From NCBI GenBank assembly GCA_020072905.1, contig JAIQGB010000101.1, positions 1 through 13,029 on the forward strand: a stretch of 13,029 nt of DNA, read 5' to 3'. This document shows positions 12,943 to 13,029 of the stretch, in pieces; the first letter of the stretch is position 1, and every line of letters begins with the position of its first letter. The translations under genes and the position numbers were made by a program. This DNA comes from Terriglobia bacterium (lineage in GTDB: Bacteria > Acidobacteriota > Terriglobia > UBA7540). The notes below the pieces were generated by a model that searched no databases, was not told where the DNA came from, and worked only from the letters and a program-made list of their open reading frames with translations.

Positions 12943-12972
12943 ATTCTAGTGCATTCCTTGACGCTCCGGCAA
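12943..12972 (-). promoter_or_regulatory. Probable promoter of the CDF transporter gene
   Basis: On the minus strand TTGCCG (12967-12972) and TAGAAT (12943-12948, five of six matches) are 18 bases apart. Transcription would begin near 12936, about ten bases before the GTG start. A small CCTC/GAGG palindrome (12932-12940) overlaps the start region and includes the ribosome site. I see nothing else recognisable from 12973 to the window end. Confidence 0.5.
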
Positions 12973-13029
12973 CGCGCGGGAACTCGGGATTGGGAGGCAG
13001 GACGCGCGCCCGCCGCGTCTCACTACACC

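Overview
The window is about 63% GC by eye and reads as ordinary bacterial chromosome, most likely from an Acidobacteriota genome. That placing is an inference from the style of HisA (N-terminus IPCIDLMGGKVVQL), monofunctional HisI, long-form HisG and the dense inverted-repeat elements; no rRNA is present to confirm it.

Layout: (1) 120-629 (-) is a DUF177/YceD-type cysteine-rich protein behind a near-consensus sigma70 promoter. (2) 852-1694 (+) is a protein with two PilZ-like domains flanking a four-cysteine knuckle. (3) 1837-2011 (+) is a complete candidate histidine attenuator: a 19-codon leader peptide with six consecutive His codons, an A:B hairpin around those codons, an alternative antiterminator pairing, and a GNRA-capped terminator with a T tract. 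(4) 2077-8860 (+) is the operon it would control, hisI-hisG-hisD-hisC-hisB-hisH-hisF-hisA, covering every step of histidine synthesis except HisE (PR-ATP pyrophosphohydrolase) and histidinol-phosphatase. (5) 9048-10328 is serS with its own promoter and a REP-like element in its 5' UTR, followed closely by a small membrane protein. (6) On the minus strand lie a truncated or frameshifted radical SAM gene (11112-11855) and a CDF-family cation efflux gene (12003-12926) with its own promoter.

The most unusual features are in the his operon. Besides the attenuator, four inverted-repeat elements of unrelated sequence but a shared 7-nt period sit at hisG/hisD, hisH/hisF, inside hisF and at hisF/hisA. 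The junction elements begin at or within a few bases of the upstream stop codon and end 0-15 nt before the next start, taking the place of visible Shine-Dalgarno sites. The element inside hisF is read in frame and adds about 45 residues just after the beta-strand carrying catalytic Asp130, so HisF is 296 residues instead of about 253.

Together the his genes form one translationally coupled unit (ATGA and GTGA overlaps at I/G, C/B and B/H), apparently controlled by ribosome stalling at His codons. The repeats would put long hairpins into the polycistronic mRNA. The flanking genes show no functional link to histidine synthesis.
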